NCBI GenBank assembly: GCA_023053685.1
Contig: JALIGW010000010.1
Span: forward strand, 11,173,919-11,237,918
Length of the DNA stretch: 64,000 nucleotides
Direction of reading: 5' to 3'
Origin: Diadophis punctatus similis
Lineage: Eukaryota; Chordata; Lepidosauria; Squamata; Dipsadidae
The first letter of the stretch is position 1; each line of letters begins with the position of its first letter. The notes beneath the pieces were generated by a model. It worked only from the letters and a program-made list of their open reading frames with translations. It did not search any database and was not told the origin of the DNA. Both the position numbers and the translations under genes were made by a program. This document shows, piece by piece, positions 41,783-53,716 of the stretch.

Positions 41783-44700
41783 TTACTTATTTTTTCTAAT
41801 ATCTAGCCAATTGTAAAAAAATTCCCACACTGTAAAGTATTCTTTCTCTTGACGATTCTGTAACTCTAATGTAAGTCTTGTCATTTCTGCGCAATCCATC
41901 ATTTTGAAAATCATCATATTTTCTGTCGGGAGGTTTCCGTCTTTCCAAGTCTGGGCGAAGGTTAGTCTAGCTGCTGTTAAGATATGTATAATAAGATATT
42001 GACTTGCTTTGTCATATTGCCCTCTAATCATCCCTAATAAACATGCCTCTGGTTTAAGTTCAATTTCACACTGTCATTTCTTTTATCCATAATCTAATCG
42101 TATTCCAATATCTTCTTGCCACTGGACAAGACCACCATAAATGGTAATATGTGCCATATGCTTCTTTACATTTCCAACAAGTTGGACTTATATTGGGGTA
42201 TATTTTAGCAAGTCTGGCCGAGGCAAGATGCCAGCGATAAAAGATTTTATACAGATTTTCTTTATATGATGCCAATAATGTCATTTTATAATTTTCCTTC
42301 CATAATCTCTCCCAGTCATCTAGTTGGATAGTATACCCAAAATTTTTCATCCAAGCAATCATATTTTCTTTTACTGTTTCCTCAAATTTATTAAATTGTA
42401 ATAAATAGTTGTACATTTTGGTTATGAATTTACTTTTGGATCCTAATAGAATTTTATCTATCAAATTTTGTTTTTTATTTATGCCAAATACTTCCATATC
42501 TTTTTTATATGTATTCTGAAGTTGGAGATATGGCCACCAATCGATATGTTTCCCTTCTTCCTCTAATTTTTGTCTGGTCTTCAAATTCCCATTTGTATCT
42601 AATATCTCTTTATAAGTCCTCATTTTTGATCTTGCTAGTGTGTTGGGGTGGATCATGGCCTCCATTGTAGATAACCATCGAGGTATCTCCATAAAATGTT
42701 TATTTCTAATTTTCCTCCATGTGTATAGTAAGGGTCCTCTTATTGCATGTGTTTGGAAAAGTGTATGCTTGACGTTTTTCTTTTCCCATAAATGCATGTT
42801 ATGTCCCTCCAATGTTAATATTCTTTCATTACTAAGGACTATCCATTCTTTTACCCAAAGTAGAATTGCCGACTGGTAATACATCTCTAAATCAGGAAGC
42901 CCAAAACCACCTCTAGATCTATTATCCTGTAGTACCTTGAATTTTATTCTTGGTTTTTTGCCGGCCCAAATAAATTTAGATATTAATTTATTTATTTCTC
43001 CAAAAAAAAATTCTGTCAAGTTTTATAGGTGCTCTCTGAAATAGGTAGAGCCATCTGGGTAGTATATTGGTTTTTATAACTGCAATTCTCCCGATTAGTG
43101 ATAACTGCATCTTCTCCCATCTTTCTAAATCTTGTTTTGTTTTTGGGAACATCTTTATATAGTTGTCTTCCTTCAATGAGGAGTGCCTGGCTGTAAGCCA
43201 GATCCCTAGGTATTTGATTTTTTTGGTTGCCTGTAGACCTGTTTTCTTCACTAATTCCATTATTTGTGTTTGGGTACAGTTTTTTGTTAATATTTTTGTT
43301 TTGTCTTTATTTATTTTGAGTCCTGCCACTTTTCCAAATAGTTCAATGTCTTTTAGTAATTGTACTGCTGATTTTATCGGGTCTTCTAAGAAAAACACCA
43401 GATCGTCTGCAAAAGTGTATCATTGCACACCTCTAACAATAAGTCTCCTATTATTTCAAAAGTTGCTTTATAGTAGTCTCCTGGAAATCCATCCGGCCCT
43501 GGTGTCTTATTATTATTTTGTTTGGTTACTGCCTGTTTTAGTTCTTCTTGTGTTATTTCTCTGTTTAGCGTTTCTCTATCATCTTCATCTATTGGGTTTA
43601 GAGTTTTTCCTTCCAAAAAGTTTATTATTTCTTCCTTATCTATTTTATCTTTTGCATAAAGTTCTTTAAAATAATCTAGTACTATCTCTTTTTTCTTTTC
43701 TAACTGGTGTTGTATCTTTTTATCTTTACCTTCCAGTTGTTGTATCATTTTCTTCTCTTATTTTTTTCAATCTATAAGATAGCCACCTACCGGGCTTGTT
43801 GGCATTTTCAAAATAATCTTGTTTCGCTAATCTTATTTTCCTTATAGTATCTTCTTGTTCCAGGAGATTTAATTTATGTTTTGTCAAAGCTCTTTCTTCT
43901 AAAATTTTTGAGTTTTGTGGAGAATTTTGCAAATCTCTTTCCAATTGTTTTAAAGTGTCTAGCAACAGTTTTTGCTGCTTCCCTCTCTCTTTGTTCCTCC
44001 TTGCCAAATACACAATTGTCAGACCCCTTTGGTAAGCTTTTGCCATGTCCCATAAATTTTGTATTGTTGAATCTTGATTCTTATTTTCTTTAATGAACAT
44101 TTCTATTTCTTTTTTAATTTTGTTTATATATTCCTGTTCTTTTAGGACTTGTGTATTTAACATCCATCTCCTACTTTTTTCCCTTTCTCCTTTCCAAATT
44201 ATTTTTAAAGGATTGTGGTCCGCCCATTCATTTACCATTATTTCTATTGATTCCATCAAATTTCCCATCTTTTTATTTGCCCAGACCATGTCTATTCTAG
44301 ACCATGATCTGTGTGGGTTCGAATAAAAGGTGTAATTCCTATTTTCCCAATTTCGTTCTCTCCAGCAATCTCTTAGGTTTAATTCATAGCACATTTCATG
44401 AAATGATTTCAGCAAAGTTTTTTTTTTTGCATTTTTAATTATCAGTTTTATAATCTCTATCCTTGTCAACAATACCATTGAAATCTCCCACTAAACATAC
44501 ATTTTAAATACCTACTTCCACTATTTTTTGATGTAGATTAGTAAAAAAATTTTCTGCTCTTTGTTCGGGGCATAAATTACTACTAATAAGGTCTGTGTAT
44601 TTTGAATGCTAGTAGATATAATTAAGATCCTTCCTTTATCATCTGCATATATCTTTTTTGCTTCCAAATCCTTTTTAATATATGTAGCTATTCCTCTCTT

Positions 44701-44901
44701 TTCCTTTTTAGACAGTGCTGTAAATAATTGACCTAATTTTTCTTGTTCTAAATCTTTTTCATTTTGTTGTGGGATATGAACTTCCTGTAGGCAGATAATA
44801 TCAAAGTTTTGTTTTTGTAATTTGGCAAAAGTTTTTTTCCGTTTTATATATGAGTTTAAACCATTAATGTTTATTGAAAGTAGGCTTATGGGTTTTTCCA
44901 T
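41783..44901 (-). pseudogene. L1 ORF2: endonuclease and reverse transcriptase, RT core deleted
   Basis: ORF2 begins at an ATG at 44901, 6 bp after the ORF1 stop. The endonuclease reads LLSININGLNSYIKRKKTF and IICLQEVHIP, then after shifts WSRIDMVWANKKM and WADHNPL. The Z/RT start has NKTPGPDGFPGDYYK (about 43490). It then jumps at about 43425 directly to FADDLVFFLEDP, so roughly 0.5 kb of RT fingers and palm is missing. The C-terminal half is long and open, with KFIWAGKKPRIKF and a CX2C...HX4C end (CWKCKEAYGTYYHLWWSC). Several frameshifts. Confidence 0.9.
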
Positions 44902-44907
44902 TGTTCT

Positions 44908-45951
44908 TTATTTGTGTGTCTGTCTCCTATTTATTCTATTTTCCCTCTGTGCTCTTGTTCTTATTCCTTCTATTTCTTGCTCTTTTTCTTCGATGTTTCC
45001 TTCTTTTTCTGTCTCAATTTCTTCTGAAATCTGTTCTTCCTGGCTTCTGCTATCTAAGTCCTCCCTCTCTGCTGTCACAAATTGTTCATAAAACTCTTGA
45101 GCCATATCTTCATTCTCTATTTTAATTCTCTTCCCCTGCCAAGAGATGAGCATTCCTTCCAGGACTAACCATCTGAAAAGGACCCTCCATTTGTTTAATT
45201 GTGCCTCCAGAGTGAGGTACCCTCTCCTGTGGTCTCTAAGTCTTTTTGGAATTTGTTTTAAAATCTGAATTTCCTTGCCTTTGTATATTATATTTTCATC
45301 TTTTGTTGCTTTAAGTATTTCATTTCTGAATTCTTTCCTAGTGAATCTGATGTGGACCTCCCTAGGCAACTTATTACAACTTGCATAGTTGGTGTGCACT
45401 CGGTAAATTTCGTCTAGGCCATTTATAACTTCTTGTTTATCTTTTTGGAGGATTTCTGACATTATCTCTATCATTGTCTCTCCTAAATTCTCATCTTTGT
45501 TTTCAATTATGTTTTGAAAGCGTAAATAAAAAGCTGCTCTATCAATTTCAAGATTTATTATTGATTCCTCTAATTCCCTATTTATAATTATTAATTTTTG
45601 GTTGACAGCTTCTACTTTCTTTTCTGTTTGATCAGTTCTCTTTTCAACTATTGTTATTCATTGTTCATTTTTTTCTAGTGTTTGTTGAATAATCCCTATT
45701 TTATTATCAACCTTTTGTATATCTTCTCTCATAGTTTCGTGGTTTCTGTCCATTTTTTCCTGCATTTTTAGCATTGTCTCTTGTATAGCCAGTAAAGTTG
45801 TTTGCATTGTTTGCATGGAGGTCTGGTTACTGCCTTATCAGCACTCAACATGCTTTCAATAGATCTCTGGCTCGAAGGGGATGCCATTGGCAAAGTCGGA
45901 TTTGATGATGAGTTTTTTTGCTAACTTTTGGATTGTTGTTGTTGTTGACAT
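44908..45951 (-). pseudogene. L1 ORF1 protein
   Basis: The ATG at 45951 starts MSTTTTIQKLAKK; a frameshift and a stop near 45660-45850 interrupt the N-terminal coiled coil (KVDNKIGIIQQTLEK, KKVEAVNQKLIIINRELEES). The RRM/C-terminal domain follows with EIYRVHTNYASCNKLPREVH, IRFTRKEFRNEILKATK and RLRDHRRGYLTLEAQL, ending in an acidic/basic tail at 44908. It is the RNA-binding trimer of L1. It belongs to a different subfamily from the HAL1-like ORF1 at 9411-10346. Confidence 0.85.
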
Positions 45952-46112
45952 CTTAATTAATTTAACTAGATTTCTCAATTCTACCATTCACTGGAAGCTT
46001 ATTACTTCTAATTTCTCTTGTATTTTAAATTCCAAATAACCAGTCTATTAACTTACTACAAGTTCCTTCTATAAAAATACAGTATAAATATTTATCTATT
46101 AAAGTAGATTCT

Positions 46113-48119
46113 GGGGTGGAGCCACGAGCGGTAAGACAGAGCTGAGCTGAGCTCTGCTCCCCCTTAACCCAACCTCACCACTTTCCCAAACCCTAGGGCT
46201 TCCTTCCCAGAACTAACATCATTGGGGAAGTAGGCGAAACATCAGAGACCCCAGTGAGCAATGTGGAGACTTCGCTCGTGTGAAACTGGTGGTGTGTCAG
46301 CTTTCGGGTCGGGAGGTGAGAGGACGGTGCCTCGTTAAGATGGCGGTGCCGAGCTGGAGGTGTTGAGGCTGGGATGGCCCAAATTAACAACGAGAGGAAT
46401 AACGAGAGGAAAAACAATAAAAACAAACAAATAAACATACAGAAGCAGCAGAGGTGGAGAGCAGGAGTTTGTCCCCCAGAGGATGGCTTCTGTGGGCGTT
46501 TACGATTGCAAGAGGATACTATCTATAACTGCCCGAGATTGAGTGCGGCGTATGGAAGCACCGCCCGGCATGACTGTTTGTGAGCAGAGAACGTGATTTA
46601 GGTTGGGAGTTGTGCTTGGATGAGCTGAGACTGGTTGTGAACAGTAAGAGGACTGAAAGAAGAGTTGCACAATAAGAAGATTTACAGCTAAAGGACACCC
46701 TAAAGGCTGGATACGACATGGAATAGAGATCACCGGTCTGACTGTCTGCCGAGGGGAGGGGCTGATTCGCCCAGCCAGCATTGTCGGCTTTGGCGTTCCA
46801 CCCGGATGTTGCAGACGACGTTCCAGCTGGTTGGCCGAGCGTATCCGACAGGTTGGGTTGCAGCAATTCCTCATTCCTGGCCTGTTTATGGTGGCGGTGG
46901 TGGCAGTAGCTTCTATTTGGGGAGCCGCCGCCGGCTCAGCATTTGTTAACCCAGGATTAATCATCGCGGAGGGGACTCAGTTGATTGTTGCCCCCCCTCC
47001 ATGCACTCCTTTCTGCTGTCTTTAATTATATTGAATACTACTTCCCTCACTGTCTTGAGATCCACGGTGAAAGAGAACTGGAAAGTTATAGAGCAGGAAA
47101 GCCAACATCTCGGATGCTATTTTTTTTACAATCTTGCAGAGACTAGTAGGGGAAATTGTAGTTTTATGACCATTATTCCCACTACGACATTATTTTCCCG
47201 GGCAGCTCCGATGATGAAATCAGCCTGGCTAGAGAAAGGATCCCTCGTATGCCGGACAGTTTTTAATTTTCATCTTCATCTACATCTTCATCTACACTCA
47301 CGAATGTGGCGACTTTTACCGACCACCGCAGCTGGCATCGCAGTTTCATCGCGACCCTTTCGGCTGTCCTTCTGGCTGTCCCTCTGGAGAACCTCTCCCC
47401 CCTGACTACAGCTCTATTCACAGGTGATAACCATCACAACTCCTGTGACTTTGGTGGCTACGTGGCCTTTTTTGATCGACGTGGCCCTGGCTGCCTTTTC
47501 GGGCTTCAGGTGGAATTTTCGAACAGCAAAAACAAGACCTTTGGCCTTAGTGGGGAAACTGTTGAGTGTTCGATGAAGGACCGTCCCAGACGGTACTCCT
47601 GACTTGAGCCCCACTGATACCATCATCAGGGGGAGAACAGAGGACTATTACAGTTGAACCCGGACATTTTTTAACAACTTTGGTAGACCTGGACATAAGA
47701 TTCAAGGACTAGGATCTAACCTGCATGGGTCAGGAGGTGATACATATGCACCCTCCTCGTTTCTATAGGCTCCATTATAATCATCATTATTATTATCATT
47801 TTATCTATTTAACTGTACCCCGGAAGTGGTGGGTGTTAGCATGAATGAGAGTGTTACAATTGCGTTAATGAATGAGTAGAAGGAAATATGAGAAGACAGG
47901 ATGAAGGAGCTGGGGACCAAGGCTTGGTCCCCCTTCGCTGAGTGTGTAAACAGAAGCGGAGGGGATCCCGGCTCTTTTACCCAGCTCAGTATGAATGGCA
48001 TGGATGGCCTGCAGGAAGGGAGGGGGTCCAGCGGGGGAGGGGAGGGGGTCTCTGGAAGGGACGAGAGCTGGAACATCTCGGTCATAATGGGAAGAGGCAG
48101 GTAGGGCGGAAGCAGAGGG
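46113..48119 (+). other. L2-d 5' leader
   Basis: About 2 kb without a frame I can defend. The start and the last 350 bp (from CTGTACCCCGGAAGTGG at 47812) match L2-e, while most of the middle does not clearly match. Short frames at 46831-47025 (hydrophobic, PGLFMVAVVAVASIWGAAAG) and 47306-47602 could be relics of an ORF1, but no known ORF1 domain (esterase, CCHC, RRM) is visible. Confidence 0.6.
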
Positions 48120-51063
48120 GTGGGCCGCTCTCGGGGAATAAGACCTCGCTGTGTACAAGCGATCCCTTGTTCCGGCCCCTCCGACATGGTTCCATCTTGC
48201 TCAACCCGAGTTCCTGGCAACCAGGGTTTTCAGGGCCCTGGACTCAAGATGTTGCTGCTTAACGCCAGGTCAATCGTCAACAAAGCCCCCTTGATACGTG
48301 ATTTAATCACAGAAGAGGGGGCAGACCTGGTGTGTATAACTGAGACCTGGATGGGTCAAGAGGGGGGAGTAGCTCTCGCTGAGATTTGCCCAGATGGGTT
48401 CTCAGTGCAGCATCATTCACGACCCCAGGGAAGGGGGGGTGGAGTGGCAACGATAACGCGCCAAAATCTGCATCCTCGTAGGAGCCCTGCCCCAGTGATG
48501 GTTGGATGTGAGACGCTCCTTCTGAAGTTGGACTTAGGGGTTCAGGTGGGCCTTTGTCTAGCGTACCTACCTCCCAGCTGCATTAGCAAGGCCCTGCCTG
48601 AGCTGCTTGAGGCAGTAGCCGGCTTGGCGGTTGAGTTCCCTAGGCTTATGGTGCTGGGGGACTTTAACCTGCCTTCAGTTGGCGAAACCTCTGGGATAGC
48701 TCAGGAGTTCATGGATTCCATGACAACGATGGACCTGACCCAAGTAATCCAGGGTCCGACTCATGAGGGAGGTCACACGCTCGACCTTGTGTTTCTCTCG
48801 GGGCAGTGGAGAAATGATCTGAAGATAAGGGATATAGTCACCATCCCACTGTCATGGTCAGATCATTTCCTACTGAGGCTGGATTTTGCAGCCTCACTCC
48901 TCCCCGCAGGGAGGCGGGACCGACTAGGTGGTTCCGCCCCAGGCGCCTAATGGAGCCAGAAGGATTCCAGAGGGAACTTGGGGAAATACCTGAAACCCTG
49001 GTACACAATTCGGCTGATTCCCTGGTGTCTGCATGGAACACCGCAGCATCAGTGGCATTAGACCGGATTGCGCCTTTGCGACCTCTCCGCGGCAGTGGAT
49101 CCCGTAAAGCTCCCTGGTTTACCGAGGAGCTCCGGGAGATGAAACGCCAAAAGAGATGTCTAGAGTGCTGCTGGAGAGCCAGCAAAACCGATTCTGATCG
49201 AACACTATTAAGAACCTACATCAAGTCTTATTTAGTGGCGGTAAGGGCGGCAAAACGATCTCATTTTTCCGCTCTTATTGCGTCCGCAGATTCTCACCCA
49301 GCCAAAGGGGGGAGCGAGGAACACTTGCAAGGTAGAGCTGAGGAATTCACGCAGTTTCTGTCGGATAAAGTCGCTCAGATCCGGTCAAACCTGGACTCCG
49401 GCTGGGCAGAGTCCATTGAGATGACAGGGGCAAGTCTTAGTCCACCGTTGTGGGAGGAGTTTGGGCCTGTTTCTCCGGAAGACGTGGACATAGCCGTGGG
49501 TGCGATGGGTGCCTCCACCTGTTTATTGGACCCGTGCCCCTCCTGGCTGGTTTCCGTCAGCAGGGAGGTGACACGCGGCTGGATCCAGGCGGTGGTCATC
49601 GCTTCTTTGACGGAGGGATCTGTACGGCAGTCGTTAAAAGTTGCGGTGGTTAGACCCCTCCTGAAGAAGCCTTCCCTGGACCCAGCAGATTTGAAGAACT
49701 TTCGTCCGGTCTCCAACTTACCTTTTCTAGGGAAAGTTGTGGAGAAGGTGGTGGCTACTCAGCTTCTGCGACTATTGGAGGAAACGGATCATCTAGATTC
49801 CTATCATTCGGGTTTCAGGCGCGGCTTCAGTACAGAAACTGCCTTGGTCACCCTGATGGATGATCTCTGGCGAGCCCGGGATGGTGGAAAATCCTCCATC
49901 CTGGTGCTACTTGACCTCTCAGCGGCTTTCGATACCATCGACCATGGTATCCTTCTGCATCGTCTCGGTGAGTTGGGAGTGGGAGGCACAGTTTTGTGGT
50001 GGTTCTCCTCTTATCTCACCGATAGGATGCAGTTGGTGCTGGCAGGAGGGCAGAGATCGTCCCCTAGGCCCCTATCATGTGGGGTGCCTCAGGGTTCGGT
50101 TCTCTCGCCCATCCTGTTCAACATCTACATGAAACCGCTGGGGGAGATCATTCGGAGACATGGGGTGAGTTTCCATCAGTATGCTGATGACACCCAGCTG
50201 TACATCACCACCCCATCTCAATTCAGTGAGGCAGCTGATGTAATGTGCCGATGCCTGGACGACGTTAGGACCTGGATGGGGAGAAACAGACTCAGACTTA
50301 ACCCCGACAAGACTGAGTGGCTTTGGATGCTGCCGCCTAAGGACCAGACAACGGTCCCTCCTTGGTTCTGGAGGGAGTGAAATTAACCCCCTCGGAACAG
50401 GTCCGCAATTTGGGGATCCTCCTAGACCCACAGCTAAAATTAGAGAAACACCTTACAGCTGTGGCTAGGGGGGCCTATGCACAGGTTCGCCTGGTGCACC
50501 AATTGCAGCCATACTTGGAGAAGGAGGCTTTACTCACGGTCACTCATGCCCTTGTCACCTCTCGATTGGACTACTGCAATGCGCTCTACATGGGGCTACC
50601 CTTGAAAAGTATTCGGAGACTTCAGTTGGTGCAAAATGCGGCTGCGCGTGCCGTGGTGGGTGTGCCAAGGTACACCCACATTACACCTATACTCCGCCAG
50701 CTGCATTGGCTGCCCATCGGTCTCCAGGTACAATTCAAGGTGTTGATCACCATCTTTAAAGCCCTACATGGCCTAGGACCAGGTTACCTTTGGGACCGCA
50801 TTCTGCCTCACACTTCCCTTCGACTGGTTAGGGCCCACAGAGTGGGCCTCCTCCAGGTCCCGTCAGCCAAACAATGCCGGCTGGCGGGCCCCAGGGGGAG
50901 GGCCATCTCTGTGGGGGGCCCCGTGCTCTGGAACCAACTTCCCCCAGAGACCCAAACCATCCCCACCCTGCTGGCCTTCCAAAAAGCCGTTAAAAAAAGC
51001 CGTCTTCCTGCAGGCAGGGGGGAACGATTAAATCCATCTGAATTCCCCCCTTGGTATGGCTGA
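48120..51063 (+). pseudogene. L2-d ORF2: endonuclease-reverse transcriptase
   Basis: The frame from 48120 encodes the linker and endonuclease (ITETWMGQEG, VLGDFNLPSVGE, SWSDHFLLRL) to 48950, where a lost base at about 48900 shifts it. From 48854 the second frame carries the rest and the RT ([38 protein letters not shown]) to 50380. A one-base loss near 50350 moves the last part to 50362-51063. About 20 residues before KGGSEEH (about 49300) are missing compared with L2-a. All catalytic motifs remain. Confidence 0.92.
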
Positions 51064-51252
51064 TTGTGAACATTTTTTAATTTTTTCTATATTTTTTAAC
51101 TGTTGTTTTAAAATTACTACTTATTATTAATGTTATCCTAAAACTGATGTACGCCGCCCTGAGTCCCTCGAGAGTAGGGCGGCATAGAAGAACAAACAAT
51201 AAAATAAATAAATAAAATAAATAAAAAGTAAGCCTCCGTCAGCTTGAATTTT

Positions 51253-51501
51253 AAAAGCCTCTCTAGCTTCCTTTAAGCTTATCTGACCACTCGCCATGTG
51301 TTTTGTAAATTCTCTATCCACTCCTTTAATGAAGGGATAGTGGGTTTTCCTGTGGGTAATTCAGGCATTGGGCTGAAATCCTGACCTGTGGCTACTCTAA
51401 AAGGGGTAAAACCAGTACTTGAATGTACAGAATTATTGAATGCAACCTCTGCGAAAGGTAAAAGTTCAGTCCAATTGTCCTGTTGAAAATTAATAAAACA
51501 T
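51253..51501 (-). pseudogene. pol: Gypsy D integrase fragment between the L1 and CR1 insertions
   Basis: - strand: FINFQQDNWTELLPFAEVAF, NNSVHSSTGFTPFRVATGQD and PTGKPTIPSLKEWIENLQN, i.e. the end of the integrase core and the linker equivalent to 19060-19270 of Gypsy A. Together with 61515 onward it reconstructs a continuous reading region across the CR1. Confidence 0.9.
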
Positions 51502-52699
51502 CCGATTCCCCTGCACCCAGAGTATAAAGGGAGCCACGTGGCTGGGAAGCCAGGAGCAACAGTAGCACAGCAGAGGAGAGAGCCGGCAACGGGAAGCAGC
51601 ACAACAAAGCCTATACCAGCAAAGATCAGTGGAGCACAGATCAGTGGAGCACGTGTGATCCCCAGCGTGCTGCAGCAGAGTCAGAAGCTTTTAGAGCCTG
51701 CTTGTTCCCCCCATCGGAGCTTGTTCATTTCCCTCATCGGAGCCTGCTTATTTCCTGGACTATAGATTGGGATTGATAGATTGAGATTGATCATTGACTG
51801 TTTAATTTAACCTAACTGATTGATAGATTGGGAATTTAATTGATTGATAGATTGGGAATGATCATAGGACCATTGATTTTTAGTAGATTAAGTTATTTGA
51901 TTGTTTAATTATAGGGATACCTACTAGAAAAAATGATAGATTGTTTAGCTAACTAACCCATCTGACTAATAGATTGATCAACAGATAATAGAGTGATTAG
52001 CCATCTGACTAATAGATTGAATAGAATCCATCTGACCAATAGATTGATCAACCGATAATAGAGTGATTAGCCAACTCACATCTGATTGATAGACTGGGAC
52101 AACTGATTATAGTAAAATAAAGTAGTAAATAGTAAATAGAATAAGATAGCAAAAAGCAGTAATATAAGTAGTGAAGAGTAAGTAGAACAGGACAGTAAGA
52201 AGCAAAATAAGCTAATTGATAGACGGGGACAACTGATTGTAGTATTAAAAAAAAGTAGTAAACAGTAAGAAGAATAAGATAGTAAGAAGTAGTAAAATAA
52301 ACAGTAAATAGTAAGTAGAACAAGATAGTAAGAAGCAAAATAAGTTAAATAGTAAGTAGGATAACTTAGTAAGAAGCAAACAGAATAAGTAAAATAAGAT
52401 AGTAAATAGTAAGTAGAACAAGTAAGAAAGATTGAGACCACCTACTGTAGTAGAATAAAATAGTTAATAGTAAGTAGAATAAGTTAGCAAGAAACAAGTA
52501 GAATAAGCAGAATAAGTAGTAAATAATAAGTAGAATAAGCGAGCAGAATAAGCAATTTGATAGACTAACAGACAATAGGAAATCTTCTAGTAACCACACA
52601 CCCACACTCTACACACTCACAGACAAGGGAAACTTACTAGTAACTCCACACTCCCACACTCTACACTCCTACTCTCACCCCCCACCAAAAAGCCACACA
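51502..52699 (+). other. CR1-2 5' leader with TATA box and degenerate repeats
   Basis: TATAAA at 51523-51528 lies only about 20 bp from the 5' boundary. The first 250 bp are mixed-composition sequence. 51765-52100 is built from degenerate GATTGATAGATTGGGA units and 52100-52560 from AGTAAGTAGAATAAG-like units. There is no supported reading frame; the Tyr/Leu-rich frames on the complement reflect the repeats. It does not resemble the CR1-1 leader. Confidence 0.7.
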
Positions 52700-53716
52700 C
52701 ATGGATCAAGGAACAGACTCCATTGTGACATGCAGAACATGCTTCATGTACACGCTTATGCCCAAAGAAAACCATAACTACACATGCACCAAATGCAAAC
52801 TAATCAAATTACTAGAAAAAAAATTGAAGACCTGGAGAAAAGCCTAAACACCCTGAAACTCAACCAACAAAACGAGAAACCCCAAACCCCACAAAAAGAA
52901 CATGCACAAAAAGAACACAAAAATGACCAAGCAACTTCCACTTCAGCTAACCCCTCGGAGGAAGAAAGCAGATGGACACATGTCACCAACAGAAAAAAAT
53001 ACAAACCAAACACAAAACCATTGTCCAAACCAACCCACCCAGACCCAACCCCACTGGCTCTAAGCAACCAATACCATGGACTTCCAATAGAAGATAACGC
53101 ACAGACACACAAAAAAGAAACACCAGAAAGAACCCTCAACAGAGCAGCAGCACCAAACACCACAATGACAAAGAAAGAAACTCCTCAAACAACTCCAGGC
53201 AAAAAGAAAAGGTGAGTACTGGTAATAGGAGATTCAATCCTCAGAGGAACTGAACCCGCCATCTGTAGACCAGATAACCAATCCAGAGAGGTATGCTGCC
53301 TCCCAGGAGCCAAAATCATAGACGTAGCAGAGAAAGTAACTGAAATAATAAAACCCACAGACTATTACCCCCTACTATTACTCCACGTAGGAACAAATGA
53401 CACAAAAAAGAACTTGAAAGCAATACAGAACGACTATGAGCAACTAGGCAAGAACGTCAAAAACCTAGGTGCGCAAGTAGTCTTCTCATCCATACTACCA
53501 ACAAGAAGACAACACCCAGCAAGGGAACAAAGAATCCTACAAGTAAACCACTGGCTAAAAGGTTGGTGTCGCCAAAAAAACTTTGGATTTCTGGACCATG
53601 GACTGTACTACCTCCAAGATGGACTTTTGGCAAGGGATGGGTTACACCTCACAAAGACTGGGAAGAATGTCTTCGGAAAAAGACTGGCCCAACTTGTCAG
53701 GAGGGCTTTAAACTAA
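52700..53716 (+). pseudogene. CR1-2 ORF1: zinc-finger and SGNH esterase-like protein
   Basis: The ATG at 52700 gives MDQGTDSIVTCRTCFMYTLM and CTKCKLIKLLE, so both CX2C pairs are in one frame here, unlike in CR1-1. A frameshift in an A-run near 52815 follows, and a TGA at about 53212 stands where CR1-1 has an Arg codon just before the VLVIGDSIL block. The esterase part then continues: HVGTND (about 53390) and DGLHLT (about 53637), ending LVRRALN at 53716. Confidence 0.88.

Larger units (their letters stand above)
46113..51227 (+). mobile_element. L2-d: full-length L2-like LINE
   Basis: 5.1 kb from the family 5' end (GGGGTGGAGCCACGAGCGG, also at the 5' end of L2-e) to the 3' hairpin (CCGCCCTGAGTCCCTCGAGAG, 51152) and an AAATA tail. 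It lies within the 5' end of the L1. No target duplication is visible. Confidence 0.88.
41598..51237 (-). mobile_element. L1 retrotransposon, with L2-d near its 5' end
   Basis: L1 sequence occupies 41598-46112 and 51228-51237. A 15-bp target duplication, GTCAGCTTGAATTTT, occurs at 41583-41597 and 51238-51252; the A-rich 3' end abuts the left copy. ORF1 and ORF2 are recognisable, but ORF2 has lost its RT core. The 5' leader is only about 170 bp, and L2-d sits 10 bp inside the 5' boundary. Confidence 0.9.

Noticed and set aside
46113..47900. Looked for host exons or a CpG-island promoter in the GC-richer L2-d leader
   Set aside because: Both ends match L2-e, no splice-bounded conserved frame is visible, and the sequence is accounted for as a LINE leader.
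46113..51227. Considered as the inverted 5' half of the L1 (twin priming)
   Set aside because: Its start matches the 5' end of L2-e and it runs into L2 ORF2, so it is a separate L2 insertion, not inverted L1 sequence.
52048..52605. Tyr/Leu-rich frames on the - strand suggesting a membrane protein
   Set aside because: They are produced by AGTAAGTAGAATAAG-like repeats in the CR1-2 leader and have no start context or conservation.
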